In this document: piece after piece, positions 1 to 9,894 of the stretch
Layout of the letters: each line of letters starts with the position of its first letter
Position numbering within the stretch: position 1 is the first letter of the stretch
From: Pseudanabaena sp. M085S1SP2A07QC
Lineage (GTDB): Bacteria > Cyanobacteriota > Cyanobacteriia > Pseudanabaenales > Pseudanabaenaceae
DNA: 64,000 nt
Direction: 5' to 3'
Assembly (NCBI GenBank): GCA_020404895.1
Contig: JADBWK010000064.1
Location: forward strand, 1-64,000
Notes under the pieces: model-generated
Told to the model about the DNA's origin: nothing
Database searches by the model: none
The model's input: the letters and a program-made list of their open reading frames with translations, nothing else
Made by a program: the position numbers and the translations under genes

Positions 1-130
1 CCCTGAGAAGGGGAGGGCTAGGGTGGGGTTACTTACACTTTCAATAAACCCCCTCTAACTCCCCCTTAGCAGGGGGAGAACCAGAAATCTTGTTCCCTCC
101 CCTGAGAAGGGGAGGGCTAGGGTGGGGTAG
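1..130. repeat. Dispersed GC-rich cyanobacterial repeat; unit ccctgagaaggggagggctagggtggggt occurs twice (about 1-29 and 100-128) around a ccccctctaactcccccttagcagggggag unit
   Basis: Direct repeat visible; related sequence recurs inside hsdR (3364-3456). Confidence 0.8.
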
Positions 131-154
131 GATTCTTTTTAAAGACACAGCACA

Positions 155-538
155 ATGAACCATATTTTTAATAAAGCCGAATACAAACCACGCCGCCAAG
201 CACTCCGCAGCAACATGACCGAACCCGAAGAAAAGCTATGGCAAATCTTGCGTGGCAAACAAATGGGCGTAAAATTCCGCAGACAGCATGGCATCGGGCA
301 TTACATCGCTGATTTTTATTGCCCTGAATTAAAGCTAGTCATCGAGGTTGATGGTGACAGTCATAGGTCAGCCGATGCACAAGCCTATGACACAGTACGG
401 CATGATTTTATGGTTTCATTAGGCATCATCACCTTACGGTTCACCAATGATGAAGTGATGCACAATATCGAAGGCATTCATCAGCATCTGACGCAATACC
501 TTAACACCGTGGAGAAATCGGATAATGAAAAAACATAA
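155..538 (+). CDS. DUF559 domain (Vsr/MutH-like endonuclease fold) protein
   Basis: Motifs [45 protein letters not shown]. Confidence 0.85.
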   Translation: MNHIFNKAEYKPRRQALRSNMTEPEEKLWQILRGKQMGVKFRRQHGIGHYIADFYCPELKLVIEVDGDSHRSADAQAYDTVRHDFMVSLGIITLRFTNDEVMHNIEGIHQHLTQYLNTVEKSDNEKT

Positions 539-832
539 ATTAGATAAATTGACACCTGTACATCCTGGCGAAGTCCTTTTAGAAGAATTTCTCAAGCCAA
601 TGAATCTGAGCCAAAATCAGGTTGCTCTAGCCTTACGTGTACCTGCACGTCGAATTAATGAAATTATTCACGTAAACGTAGAATTACGGCGGATACAGCG
701 CTACGTTTAGCCTATTATTTCAACATGTCCGCCAAGTTTTGGTTGGGCTTGCAAATGGATTATGATCTGGACATAGCTGAAGATGCACTAGGAGAACAAT
801 TAAAAGTGGAGGTTTGTTCCGTGCAAGGCTAG
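525..832 (+). pseudogene. higA: HigA-family antitoxin (HTH/XRE), disrupted by a 1-nt deletion near 672
   Basis: N-terminal part [37 protein letters not shown] is in frame 1; adding one g after cac gives [53 protein letters not shown] ending at 832. Confidence 0.85.
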
Positions 833-863
833 GCGGAGCAGAAGTTTTTAGAGGACAAAAAAA

Positions 864-914
864 ATGACCAACTACAACGCGATCGCCGAATCCAATAACT
901 TTATCGTGCTGGAG
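864..914 (+). pseudogene. 5'-end remnant of an hsdR gene ([17 protein letters not shown])
   Basis: 44/51 nt identical to the start of the intact hsdR at 1662-1712; differences mostly synonymous. Confidence 0.85.
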
Positions 915-969
915 CGAATCAATGAGGCTATACTAAAAATCAGATTTTACTGTCACAGGTGGGATAAAG

Positions 970-1218
970 ATGAAAACTATGATTAGTCAATATCAAGTTC
1001 GTTTATTTCATAATGGACGCAATCAAACTTTAAATATTCCTCATGCTTTTGAAATATCTAGTAATGATGTAGTAATTCGGAAAGAAGGTGAGAAATTGAT
1101 TATTGAGCCATTTAAGAAAAAATCTTTATTGGAATTGTTGGCAACTCTTCCAGATATTGATGAGGATTTTCCAGATATTGATGAAGGGTTAATGCCACTT
1201 GATGATATTCGATTTTAG
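970..1218 (+). CDS. vapB: VapB-type (AbrB-like) antitoxin
   Basis: AbrB-like N-terminus and acidic C-terminus, immediately upstream of a PIN-domain gene. Confidence 0.75.
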   Translation: MKTMISQYQVRLFHNGRNQTLNIPHAFEISSNDVVIRKEGEKLIIEPFKKKSLLELLATLPDIDEDFPDIDEGLMPLDDIRF

Positions 1219-1220
1219 TT

Positions 1221-1622
1221 ATGACTTATCTCTATCTGTTGGATACAAATATTGTTTCAGATTTGGTGAAGCATCCATCTGGAAAAATTGCTCAACGCAT
1301 TACTGAAGTTGGAGAGGCGAGGATATGCACAAGTATTGTTGTTGCTGCGGAGTTAAGGTTTGGGGCAGAAAAGAATGAGTCACTACGTTTAAAGCATCAA
1401 GTAAATCAAATTCTTGAGGTAATTACAGTGTTGCCACTTGAGTCACCAATTGAGTTTCACTATGCTGAGATTCGGGCATATTTAGAAAGGGAGGGAATAC
1501 CAATTGGTGCAAATGATTTGCTGATTGCGGCACATGGTTTAGCTTTGAATTTAACAGTTGTTACAGCGAATGTGCGTGAGTTTTCGCGTGTGCCAAATTT
1601 GGTTGTGGAAAATTGGCTATGA
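1221..1622 (+). CDS. vapC: VapC-type PIN-domain toxin
   Basis: YLLDTNIVSDLVKHP, AAELRFGAEK, IGANDLLIAAHGLALNLTVVTANVREFSRV. Confidence 0.9.
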   Translation: MTYLYLLDTNIVSDLVKHPSGKIAQRITEVGEARICTSIVVAAELRFGAEKNESLRLKHQVNQILEVITVLPLESPIEFHYAEIRAYLEREGIPIGANDLLIAAHGLALNLTVVTANVREFSRVPNLVVENWL

Positions 1623-1661
1623 AAAACTCAAACGAAATTTTATCTAAAAAGAAACCGAATC

Positions 1662-4600
1662 ATGACCGACTACAATGCGATCGCTGAATCCAATAACTTC
1701 ATCATTCTGGAACAATACAGCAAGCAATCAAGAGTTAAGGAAAGCTACCAAAGCGAATACGACTTAGAGGGTGAGTTTATTCAGGATTTAGTTAATCAAG
1801 GCTATCAATACCTGCCCAGCATAACCAACCCCCAAGCCATGCTAGCCAACGTGCGGGAGCAGTTGCAGACGCTGAATAATGTGCAGTTTTCCGAAGGCGA
1901 ATGGCAGCGCTTTGTAGAAACCTTTTTAGATAAACCTAGCGACAGCATTATCGATAAAACCCGCAAAATCCATGACGACTATATCCATGATTTTACATTT
2001 GATGATGGTCGCATTCAAAACATCTATCTCCTCGACAAAAAGAACCTTGCCCGTAATAAAGTCCAAGTCATCAAGCAATTTGAACAAAAGGGTAAACAAG
2101 CCAACCGCTACGATGTCACCATCTTGGTAAACGGCTTACCCCTCGTACAAATAGAACTAAAAAAACGCGGCGTAGCAATTCGGGAAGCCTTTAACCAAGT
2201 GCATCGCTACAGCAAAGAAAGCTTTAACGCCGAACATTCCCTATATAAATATTTGCAACTATTTGTTATTTCCAACGGAACCAATACCCGCTACTTTGCC
2301 AACACCACCCAGCGCAATAAAAATAGCTTTGACTTCACCATGAATTGGGCGAAAGCCGATAACAACCTGATCAAAGACCTGAAAGACTTTACCGCCACCT
2401 TTTTCCAGAAAAATACCCTGCTCAGTGTCCTGTTGCAGTATTCAGTCTTTGATACGAGTAACACCTTACTGGTGATGCGCCCCTACCAGATTGCCGCCAC
2501 CGAGCGCATCCTATGGAAAATCAACAGCGCCTACCAAGCCAAACAATGGAGCAAAATTGAGGGCGGCGGCTACATCTGGCATACCACAGGCTCAGGCAAA
2601 ACCCTAACCAGCTTTAAAGCGGCGCGGCTGGCGACGGAGCTAGATTTTATCGACAAAGTGTTTTTTGTGGTCGATCGCAAAGACCTCGACTTCCAAACCA
2701 TGAAAGAATACCAGCGCTTTTCGCCCGATAGCGTCAATGGATCCGACAGCACTGCGAAGCTGAAGCTTAATCTGGATAAAGACGATAACAAAATCATCGT
2801 CACCACGATCCAGAAGCTGAATAACCTGATGAAAACCGAAAGCGACCTAGCCATCTACAACAAGCAGGTCGTGTTTATTTTTGATGAATGCCATCGCAGC
2901 CAGTTTGGTGAGGCTCAGAAGAACTTACGGAAAAAATTCAAGAAGTTTTATCAGTTTGGATTCACTGGCACGCCCATTTTTCCGCAAAACGCCCTAGGCG
3001 CAGACACCACCGCCAGCGTGTTTGGTCGTGAGCTACATTCCTATGTGATCACCGACGCAATCCGTGATGAAAAAGTACTGAAGTTCAAGGTCGATTACAA
3101 CGATGTGCGCCCAAAATTCAAAGCCATTGAAACCGAGCAGGACGAGCAGAAGCTAAACGCCGCCGAAAACAAACAAGCCCTATTACACCCCAATCGTATC
3201 CGCGAGATTGCTCAATACATCTTAAATAATTTCCATCAGAAAACCCACCGCTTACAAGGCAGCGCTTATCAAGCCAGTAAGGGCTTTAATGCCCTGTTTG
3301 CCGTGAGCAGTGTGGATGCTGCCAAGCTGTATTACGAAACATTTAAGCAATTACAATCTCAAGAACCCCCTCTAACTCCCCCTTTGAAAGGGGGAGAACC
3401 AGACTCAGTAAGCATCCCCCCTGTTAAGGGGGGACTGAGGGGGGTACAAAAACCCCTAAAAATCGCCACCATTTTCTCCTTTGCCGCCAATGAAGAACAG
3501 GGTGCAGTGGGAGAGATATCGGATGAAGGCTTTGATGTATCAGCCATGAACAGCAGCGCCAAAGAATTTTTAAGTGTGGCGATCGCTGACTATAACGCCC
3601 TGTTTACAACCAACTTCAGCGTCGATAACAACGGTTTCCAAAACTACTACCGCGATCTTGCCAAGCAAGTAAAAGCCAAAGAAATTGACCTGCTGATCGT
3701 GGTGGGTATGTTCCTGACTGGTTTTGATGCGCCTACACTCAACACCCTATTTGTGGACAAAAACCTACGCTATCACGGATTGCTGCAAGCCTATTCCCGC
3801 ACCAACCGCATTTATGATGCCACCAAAACCTTTGGCAATATCGTCACCTTCCGCGATTTAGAACAAGCCACCATCGATGCCATTACACTGTTTGGCGATA
3901 AAAACACCAAAAACGTGGTGCTAGAAAAAAGCTACAGGGAATACATGGGCGGCTTTACCGATGTGGTGACGGGTGAAGCTCGGCGCGGCTTTGTGGAAGT
4001 AGTCACGGAATTAGAGCAGCGTTTCCCCAACCCCGACGAGATTGTTTTAGAAAAAGACAAAAAAGACTTTACGAAACTATTTGGTGAATATTTGCGCGTG
4101 GAAAATGTGCTGCAAAACTACGATGAATTTGCCAGCCTGAGAGCCTTGCAATATGTCGATCTGAATGACCCGACGGCGGTTGAAGCCTTTAAAGCGGCAC
4201 ATTATTTAAGTGATGAAGCCCTGACGACATTGCAAACAATCAAGGTTCCGAGCGATCGCACCATTCAAGATTACCGCTCCACTTACAACGATATCCGCGA
4301 CTGGTTGCGCCGTGAAAAAAGGGAAGGTGAAAAAGAAAAATCGGCGATCGATTGGGATGATGTGGTGTTTGAAGTGGATTTGCTGAAATCCCAAGAGATC
4401 AATCTGGATTACATTCTTGAGCTGATTTTTGAGCAGAATAAAAAGAATAAAAGTAAAAGTGAATTGATCGAAGAAGTGCGCCGCTTGATTCGAGCCAGTC
4501 TGGGTAATCGAGCCAAAGAAAGCCTGATTGTGGATTTCATTAATCAAACCAATCTCGATGAGATGGCAGATAAAGCCAGTATCATTGATACCTTCTATAA

Positions 4601-4853
4601 ATTTGCCCAAGCCGAGCAAACCCGCGAAGCAGATGAGTTGATTCGTTCAGAAGGCTTGAAGGTCGAAGAAGCCAAGCGTTATATCAGTGCCTCCCTGAAG
4701 CGCGAGTTCGCCAGCGAGAATGGGACTGAGTTAAATTCAACCCTGCCGAAAATGAGTCCGCTTAATCCACAGTACAAATCCAAGAAGCAGAGCGTTTTCC
4801 AAAAAATCGCGGCGTTTGTTGAGAAGTTTAAAGGCGTAGGCGGGCAGATTTAA
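1662..4853 (+). CDS. hsdR: Type I restriction endonuclease subunit R (HsdR)
   Basis: TTGSGKT Walker [20 protein letters not shown] motifs; HSDR_N region [16 protein letters not shown]. Confidence 0.95.
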   Translation: MTDYNAIAESNNFIILEQYSKQSRVKESYQSEYDLEGEFIQDLVNQGYQYLPSITNPQAMLANVREQLQTLNNVQFSEGEWQRFVETFLDKPSDSIIDKTRKIHDDYIHDFTFDDGRIQNIYLLDKKNLARNKVQVIKQFEQKGKQANRYDVTILVNGLPLVQIELKKRGVAIREAFNQVHRYSKESFNAEHSLYKYLQLFVISNGTNTRYFANTTQRNKNSFDFTMNWAKADNNLIKDLKDFTATFFQKNTLLSVLLQYSVFDTSNTLLVMRPYQIAATERILWKINSAYQAKQWSKIEGGGYIWHTTGSGKTLTSFKAARLATELDFIDKVFFVVDRKDLDFQTMKEYQRFSPDSVNGSDSTAKLKLNLDKDDNKIIVTTIQKLNNLMKTESDLAIYNKQVVFIFDECHRSQFGEAQKNLRKKFKKFYQFGFTGTPIFPQNALGADTTASVFGRELHSYVITDAIRDEKVLKFKVDYNDVRPKFKAIETEQDEQKLNAAENKQALLHPNRIREIAQYILNNFHQKTHRLQGSAYQASKGFNALFAVSSVDAAKLYYETFKQLQSQEPPLTPPLKGGEPDSVSIPPVKGGLRGVQKPLKIATIFSFAANEEQGAVGEISDEGFDVSAMNSSAKEFLSVAIADYNALFTTNFSVDNNGFQNYYRDLAKQVKAKEIDLLIVVGMFLTGFDAPTLNTLFVDKNLRYHGLLQAYSRTNRIYDATKTFGNIVTFRDLEQATIDAITLFGDKNTKNVVLEKSYREYMGGFTDVVTGEARRGFVEVVTELEQRFPNPDEIVLEKDKKDFTKLFGEYLRVENVLQNYDEFASLRALQYVDLNDPTAVEAFKAAHYLSDEALTTLQTIKVPSDRTIQDYRSTYNDIRDWLRREKREGEKEKSAIDWDDVVFEVDLLKSQEINLDYILELIFEQNKKNKSKSELIEEVRRLIRASLGNRAKESLIVDFINQTNLDEMADKASIIDTFYKFAQAEQTREADELIRSEGLKVEEAKRYISASLKREFASENGTELNSTLPKMSPLNPQYKSKKQSVFQKIAAFVEKFKGVGGQI
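3364..3456 (+). repeat. GC-rich dispersed repeat inserted in frame in hsdR ([28 protein letters not shown])
   Basis: Nucleotide resemblance to repeat at 1-130 (ccccctctaactccccctt...agggggagaaccaga). Confidence 0.8.
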
Positions 4854-4976
4854 GAATGCCTATGCGTGAAAAAACGGAAAGCAAACCGTTATACCAAAAC
4901 GAAAGACCCGACAAAGCTGGGGCGGTGCAAATAAAGCATCAATTCTGGTTTTATACTTAGTATTTTACTTATTTGC

Positions 4977-5325
4977 TTGTCCCTTTGCAAAATGGTAATG
5001 ACCATTCACCAATCTTGTCGAAGAATTAGCCCCACTCGCCCTAGCAGCCTAAATCGCGAACTCAAAACTGAAATACGCATATTTGTTATGGGCAATGAGT
5101 CTCAGCCATATCGACTATTCTCTAATCTCATCGCCAAGGCGATCGCTAATAGGCATCGCGGGAATATTCAAGTAATACCAAAGCACAAAATGGCTACGCC
5201 ATTTTGTGCTTTTAAAACCCTTACAGGCCGTAGTTTTTAATTCACAGAAGTGTTGTCACACTTTTGTGAATTAAAAACTAGCGAATTAGGAAAAGGTAGC
5301 GAATTTATTGTTTGTTTTAAGTCAG
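4977..5325 (+). pseudogene. Degraded histidine kinase C-terminal remnant, interrupted by a composite hairpin repeat
   Basis: VMGNESQPYRLFSNLIAKAIA...GNIQV resembles a HATPase N-box; ELGKGSEFIVCF* follows after the repeat. Confidence 0.6.
5180..5280. repeat. Composite double-hairpin repeat, copy 1
   Basis: aaagcacaaaatggc-tac-gccattttgtgcttt followed by tagtttttaattcacagaagtg...cacttttgtgaattaaaaacta; related copies at 14653 and 55889. Confidence 0.9.
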
Positions 5326-5332
5326 TTTAACA

Positions 5333-5412
5333 AGCCCCCTAAATCCCCCAATTCTGGGGGACTTTGAAAAATTTCTATTTTCTTGTCCCCCCAGAATTAG
5401 GGGCTAGGGGGC
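5333..5412. repeat. Inverted GC-rich repeat (gccccctaaatcccccaattctggggg / ccccccagaattaggggctagggggc)
   Basis: Visible inverted repeat. Confidence 0.75.
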
Positions 5413-5476
5413 GATTGATTGTTGATTTGACTAGTTTTTATGACTACACCACAGCCTTTATCTAGACAAGACAGGA

Positions 5477-6433
5477 TTATGAACTCAGCGCCATCAATTC
5501 AGGATCTTGGAATAGAGGCGTACTCAAATAACGTTCGCCAAAACTAGGCTGAATCATCACCACCATTTTGCCTGCATTCTCAGGACGCTTCGCGATCTGC
5601 ACGGCAGCATAGAGCGCCGCCCCACTGGAAATTCCTGAGAGCAGTCCTTCTTCACGCGCTAATCTGCGACCATATGCGATCGCTTGATCATCAGTCACAG
5701 GAATAATCTCATCAATCAGTTCTGTTTTGAGAACTTCAGGGATAAATCCCGCGCCGATGCCTTGGATTTTGTGGGGACCTGGGCGACTGCCTGCCAAGAC
5801 TTGACTGTTGGCTGGCTCAACTGCGATCGCCTTAAACGAAGGCTTACGCGATTTAATCACTTCAGCAATCCCTGTAATCGTTCCACCAGTGCCAACGCCC
5901 GAAATCAGGAAGTCAATCTCTCCGTCGGTATCTGCCCAAATCTCTTCAGCAGTGGTCTTGCGATGAATCGCAGGATTAGAAGGATTGCGGAACTGCTGCA
6001 ACATATAAGCATCAGGAGTGCTTTCACTAATTTCTTTAGCGCGACGAATTGCGCCGCCCATGCCTTCAGTGCCAGGGGTAAGTTCGAGGGTAGCTCCATA
6101 GGCGCGTAGCATTGATCGACGTTCCATACTCATGGTTTCGGGCATGGTCAGAATTAATTTATAACCCTTCGCGGCTGCTACCATCGCCAGTGCAATCCCT
6201 GTATTACCCGATGTTGGCTCGACCAAAATCGTCTTATTGGGCGAAATCAAGCCCTGTTCTTCAGCTTCTTGGATCATGTTCACCCCGATCCGATCCTTAA
6301 CTGAGGCGGCGGGATTCATGCCCTCTAGCTTAACAATAATTCGTGCCACGCAGCCCTCAGCTTTGGGGATACGCTGCAATTCGACTAGTGGGGTACGTCC
6401 GACTAATTCGGTTATGTTATTAGCGATTTTCAT
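5477..6433 (-). CDS. cysK: Cysteine synthase; likely start at [17 protein letters not shown]
   Basis: Typical [23 protein letters not shown] and GTGGTITG motifs; the supplied ORF extends further upstream to 6553. Confidence 0.93.
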   Translation of the reverse strand: MKIANNITELVGRTPLVELQRIPKAEGCVARIIVKLEGMNPAASVKDRIGVNMIQEAEEQGLISPNKTILVEPTSGNTGIALAMVAAAKGYKLILTMPETMSMERRSMLRAYGATLELTPGTEGMGGAIRRAKEISESTPDAYMLQQFRNPSNPAIHRKTTAEEIWADTDGEIDFLISGVGTGGTITGIAEVIKSRKPSFKAIAVEPANSQVLAGSRPGPHKIQGIGAGFIPEVLKTELIDEIIPVTDDQAIAYGRRLAREEGLLSGISSGAALYAAVQIAKRPENAGKMVVMIQPSFGERYLSTPLFQDPELMALSS

Positions 6434-6653
6434 AGATAAATGCTTAAAGGATGACGGGTAAATGAGCTTGTAGTCAACTTTAGAACATTTTGCAGACTTC
6501 AAATTTTGAGATAAATTAAGCAGATCGCCGCTTTTATCTCCCAAAGGCTGCACAGACTAACCCTTTTCGGCTTTAATATGGTTATCGCGATCGCAAAAAA
6601 ATTTCACAACATCATCACAAACTTATTAATTAATTAATATTAAATAAACTCCT

Positions 6654-7061
6654 ATGGCTGCTACTTTAAAAGATTTTTTAGAAGAATGTCACACCCTCGG
6701 CTTAGTCCGCCTCATCGTCACCAGTGATGCGGGCGTGTTGGAAGCTAGGGTAAATATCGAGAAGCTTTTTTACGCAGAACTCCCCAAGGGCAAGTATGCA
6801 AATATGCATTCTGAGCATATCGAGTTTCATCTAAACATGGACAAAATCACCGATGTCCGCTTTGAAACCGCTGAAGCCAAACGCGGCAATTTCACCACCT
6901 ATGCTGTCCGTTTCCTCGATGCTGACGATAAGGCGCAGATGAGTGCTTTCCTGCAATGGGGTAAACCAGGGGAATATGCCGCAGGTCAAATCGAAGCATG
7001 GGATGCTCTCAGAAACAAGTACGGTGAAACATGGAAGCCTGCGCCTGTAGAGAGTGTATAG
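6654..7061 (+). CDS. Conserved hypothetical protein (possible ChuX/HutX-like fold)
   Basis: Intact 135-aa ORF; family assignment weak. Confidence 0.5.
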   Translation: MAATLKDFLEECHTLGLVRLIVTSDAGVLEARVNIEKLFYAELPKGKYANMHSEHIEFHLNMDKITDVRFETAEAKRGNFTTYAVRFLDADDKAQMSAFLQWGKPGEYAAGQIEAWDALRNKYGETWKPAPVESV

Positions 7062-7140
7062 GTCATAATTGTTGTTATTGTTTTCGGTGATTCTTTTTGG
7101 TTCTCATGCAAGAAGAGAGGCAACTCCTGAATCAGATATT

Positions 7141-7233
7141 TAGGACTTACGCAAAAGAACTGGCCGTAGGGGCAATTCATGAATTGACCCTACGGCAAAA
7201 TGAGGCTTTCAGGGCATTTTTGCGTAAGTCCTA
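7141..7233. mobile_element. MITE A copy 1 (TIR taggacttacgcaaaa)
   Basis: Terminal inverted repeats taggacttacgcaaaa/ttttgcgtaagtccta and internal gtaggggcaattcatgaattg palindrome. Confidence 0.85.
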
Positions 7234-7307
7234 TTTATTTTTTATACTTTAACCTCATCTGGACTCTTTCCTCGAAAGACTCTTCTGTTATGCCTTTCAA
7301 AGATTTA

Positions 7308-7458
7308 CTGATGTTACGTGGAAGTTGCTAAAACCCTCACCCCTAGCCCCTCTCCCAAAGGGAGAGGGGGACAAGAGTTTTCTGGATTTTGCTCCCCCTC
7401 TCCTCTCTGGGAGAGGGGGCTGGGGGGTGAGGGCAATCTTCATTCCACGTAACATCAG
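7308..7458. mobile_element. MITE B (TIR ctgatgttacgtggaa, 6-bp TSD gattta)
   Basis: 16-bp TIRs; gattta at 7302-7307 and 7459-7464; internal GC-rich inverted repeats. Confidence 0.85.
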
Positions 7459-7633
7459 GATTTAGTCTCAGCCGTCCGCAATGGTGTTCTATAGTAATTT
7501 TCATCGGGGTAAAGTTACTACCCAAAACAACCCTTAACAGACTAAATATATTGTCTTATTGACACTAGAATACGCCTTCAGGAGTTGATCGCGACTCCCA
7601 AAAGCATTACTTGTTATAGATTCTCCAGCCTAT

Positions 7634-7706
7634 GAACGCAAATGGACTCGAACCATCGACCCCCACGATGTCAACGTGGTGCTCTAACCAACTGAGCTAT
7701 GCGTTC
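7634..7706 (-). tRNA. tRNA-Val (anticodon GAC)
   Basis: Reverse complement gaacgca-ta-gctcagttggttagagc-a-ccacg-ttGACat-cgtgg-gggtc-gatggttcgagtccatt-tgcgttc folds as a cloverleaf. Confidence 0.92.
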
Positions 7707-7850
7707 TGATGGATTATTAACATAACACAATGGAACGTGATGTGCAACTCAGAAATAGCAAAAAATAGGGCAACCGCACATGATTCTTAACAATCAAGGA
7801 GACTTAGACAGTGACTAGTAGAGTGTCAACAACAAACTAACAGATAATAA

Positions 7851-8334
7851 TTGGGAGATCTAATAGTTAAAAATATGCCAGCCAAGAAGTATATAGTAGC
7901 ACTGACAAAAGAAGAACAAAAAAGCTTAGAAGATCTGCCAAAAACAGGAAAAGCTGCCGCCGCCAAAATAAATCATGCCAAAATCCTGCTCAAAGCGGAT
8001 TTAAACCGAGACGAAGGAGGATGGAAAGATCAGGCGATAAGTATAGCGCTTGACACCAGTATCAGCACCATCGAACAAGTGAGGCAAAGCTTTGTCGAAG
8101 AAGGATTAGAGGCAGCATTAAATCCCCGTCCACGCACGGCAACCCCCAAAAAGTTGGATAGAGAAATAGAAGCGCATTTAATCGCTATGGCTTGTTCAGA
8201 ATCACTTGAAGGAAGCAAGTCGTTGGACATTACGCTTGTTAGCAGACAAGATAGTGTCATTAGTCTATGTAAACAGTATTTCCCGTAAAAGTATCGGATA
8301 AGTGTCAAAAAAAACGAACTTAAGCCTTGGTTAT
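7851..8334 (+). pseudogene. IS630-family transposase N-terminal remnant with frameshift and stop
   Basis: HTH region of IS630 ORF; an alternative frame reads RWTLRLLADKIVSLVYVNSISRKSI, then KKTNLSLG. Confidence 0.75.
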
Positions 8335-8544
8335 TTTGCTTGTGTTGCTGACGCGATCGCTGCCGCCGAGAAATTATCAACCAAGATGAAATGGCATCAA
8401 CTCGACCATATTCAGGCAATTGAAAAGCCACTTTATGCAAAACGGGGTAAGCCAAAGCCTGATGCTATACCCACCAGCATTAGTTATCGGATTACCGCGA
8501 CGGTGTTTCCTATGGACTCAGAAATCTTGGCTCAGAGACAATGA
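8320..8544 (+). pseudogene. C-terminal remnant of a second IS transposase (IS1634/IS4-like), fused to the IS630 remnant
   Basis: EKLSTKMKWHQLDHIQAIEKPLYAKRGKPKPDAIPTSISYRITATV. Confidence 0.5.
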
Positions 8545-8926
8545 AACCACTCTCAATTCTTTTCGCTGCAATTGCTTATCTTGTAGTTTTGCTAATGGGA
8601 TATATGGCTGGGGGGTATATACTTTCTGCTTACAATGTAAATCATTTTATTTTGATCGGCAACTACTTAGTTACCTTGAGATTAGCCCAAACAGGATCAC
8701 CATCAATTAGTTTAGCGATCGCTTGGATTTCCCTGTGGATTTGGGGTGCTTCATTTGGCGAAAACAAGATAGAAGACATGAAGTTAAAGGCTTTGCAAAA
8801 TTTGCTAACGTCGTGGCTGCGATATTATTGATTATTGCGATGAGTCTACTTATTAGTGCAGTTACAATCTTAATTCTCTATCTTCTTAAGTCCGCTTTAG
8901 GCATTGATTTTTTAAAGGTCATATAA
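8541..8926 (+). pseudogene. Small membrane protein, possibly frameshifted near 8730-8830
   Basis: Two overlapping hydrophobic ORFs (8541-8831 and 8723-8926) that look like one split protein. Confidence 0.4.
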
Positions 8927-8953
8927 CTGAATTTCTATTCAAAAAATAAAAGC

Positions 8954-9751
8954 TCATAGCTTAGTGCCGCATACCTTACAGAATTCTGCATCCATGTCAT
9001 GTAAGGACAGTTCACAGCCAGAACAGATAGACTCTTTCATCACATCATTTTCGCGATCGCTTTGGTTGGCAGTTTGCACCAATCGCTTAAATAACTCACC
9101 TAGCTGAACTGGGATCAGCGCAATACCAGTGAGAACCATGATCACTGTCGTCAGTTTACCCGCGTCGGACTTAGGCATGACGTCGCTATAGCCCACAGTA
9201 GTCATCGTAAAAATTGAAAAATAGAAAGCATCAAGAAAGGTATGAAACTTGGGATTGCTAGGATGTTCGATTTGGTAGACCAAACCTGAAAAGACAAACA
9301 CGATCGCTAATAATGTGAAGAGTATCCTAAATAAAATGGCAATATCTTCAGTCTTATGGGCAAATAGCGTTCGCGACTCCACCAACCGAATCAAGCGCAA
9401 AATCCGAAACCAGCGCAATAGCCGAATAAACGTCACATCGATCGCTCCCAAAAAGAATGGCAAAATCGCGACTAGATCGATAATTGCATAGAGGCTAAAT
9501 AGATGTTTGAGTTTCTCTTCGGCACAAATCAACCTCAAAAAATATTCAAAGACAAACACACCAAGAATGATGTCATCTAGCAAATTGAGACGGTGGCGTG
9601 TAACATCGGATATTTCGTAGGTTTGAGCGACAAAACTGATCGCAGAGGCAAGCACAAGGATGGCGATCGCGATATTGATTAGTTTGCCAACGGGTGTAGC
9701 AAGATCATCAAGATAAAAGTTAATCTTCTGGCTGATTTTCTGTCTTAACAT
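8954..9751 (-). CDS. Voltage-gated-type K+ channel with C-terminal zinc-ribbon-like CxxC...CxxC
   Basis: TMTTVGYSDVMP selectivity filter; RLLRWFRILRLIRL S4-like; SICSGCELSLHDMDAEFCKVCGTKL. Confidence 0.9.
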   Translation of the reverse strand: MLRQKISQKINFYLDDLATPVGKLINIAIAILVLASAISFVAQTYEISDVTRHRLNLLDDIILGVFVFEYFLRLICAEEKLKHLFSLYAIIDLVAILPFFLGAIDVTFIRLLRWFRILRLIRLVESRTLFAHKTEDIAILFRILFTLLAIVFVFSGLVYQIEHPSNPKFHTFLDAFYFSIFTMTTVGYSDVMPKSDAGKLTTVIMVLTGIALIPVQLGELFKRLVQTANQSDRENDVMKESICSGCELSLHDMDAEFCKVCGTKL

Positions 9752-9790
9752 AACGAATTAAATAATACCAAATTGCAGATTCCAAAAAAA

Positions 9791-9845
9791 CAAAGCCCAA
9801 AAATTAAAGGTGGCGCTCCGCAACACCTTTAATTTTCGGGCTTTG
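9791..9845. repeat. Long locus-specific palindrome (22-bp arms, 1 mismatch) between divergent genes
   Basis: caaagcccaaaaattaaaggtg...cacctttaattttcgggctttg. Confidence 0.85.
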
Positions 9846-9894
9846 CGACAAGCTATAATCAAATATCTCCAGCCACAGATTAATTTAGGAAACC

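Noticed and set aside
970-1218. Internal repeat PDIDEDFPDIDEG in VapB as a functional motif
   Set aside because: A short tandem duplication in an acidic tail; no evidence of significance.
864-1712. Interpreting the hsdR-start duplication as a transposon target-site duplication
   Set aside because: The copies are 86% identical with coding-type divergence and no TIRs were seen, so homologous replacement fits better.
3359-3562. Antisense ORF with [20 protein letters not shown]
   Set aside because: Translation of the GC-rich repeat on the opposite strand, not a gene.
2570-4619. Long antisense ORFs within hsdR (2570-2854, 4206-4619)
   Set aside because: They lie opposite a well-supported CDS and show no recognisable domain; typical shadow ORFs.
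7308-7458. GC-rich inverted repeats as a stand-alone ncRNA
   Set aside because: Better explained as the interior of a MITE with TIRs and TSD.
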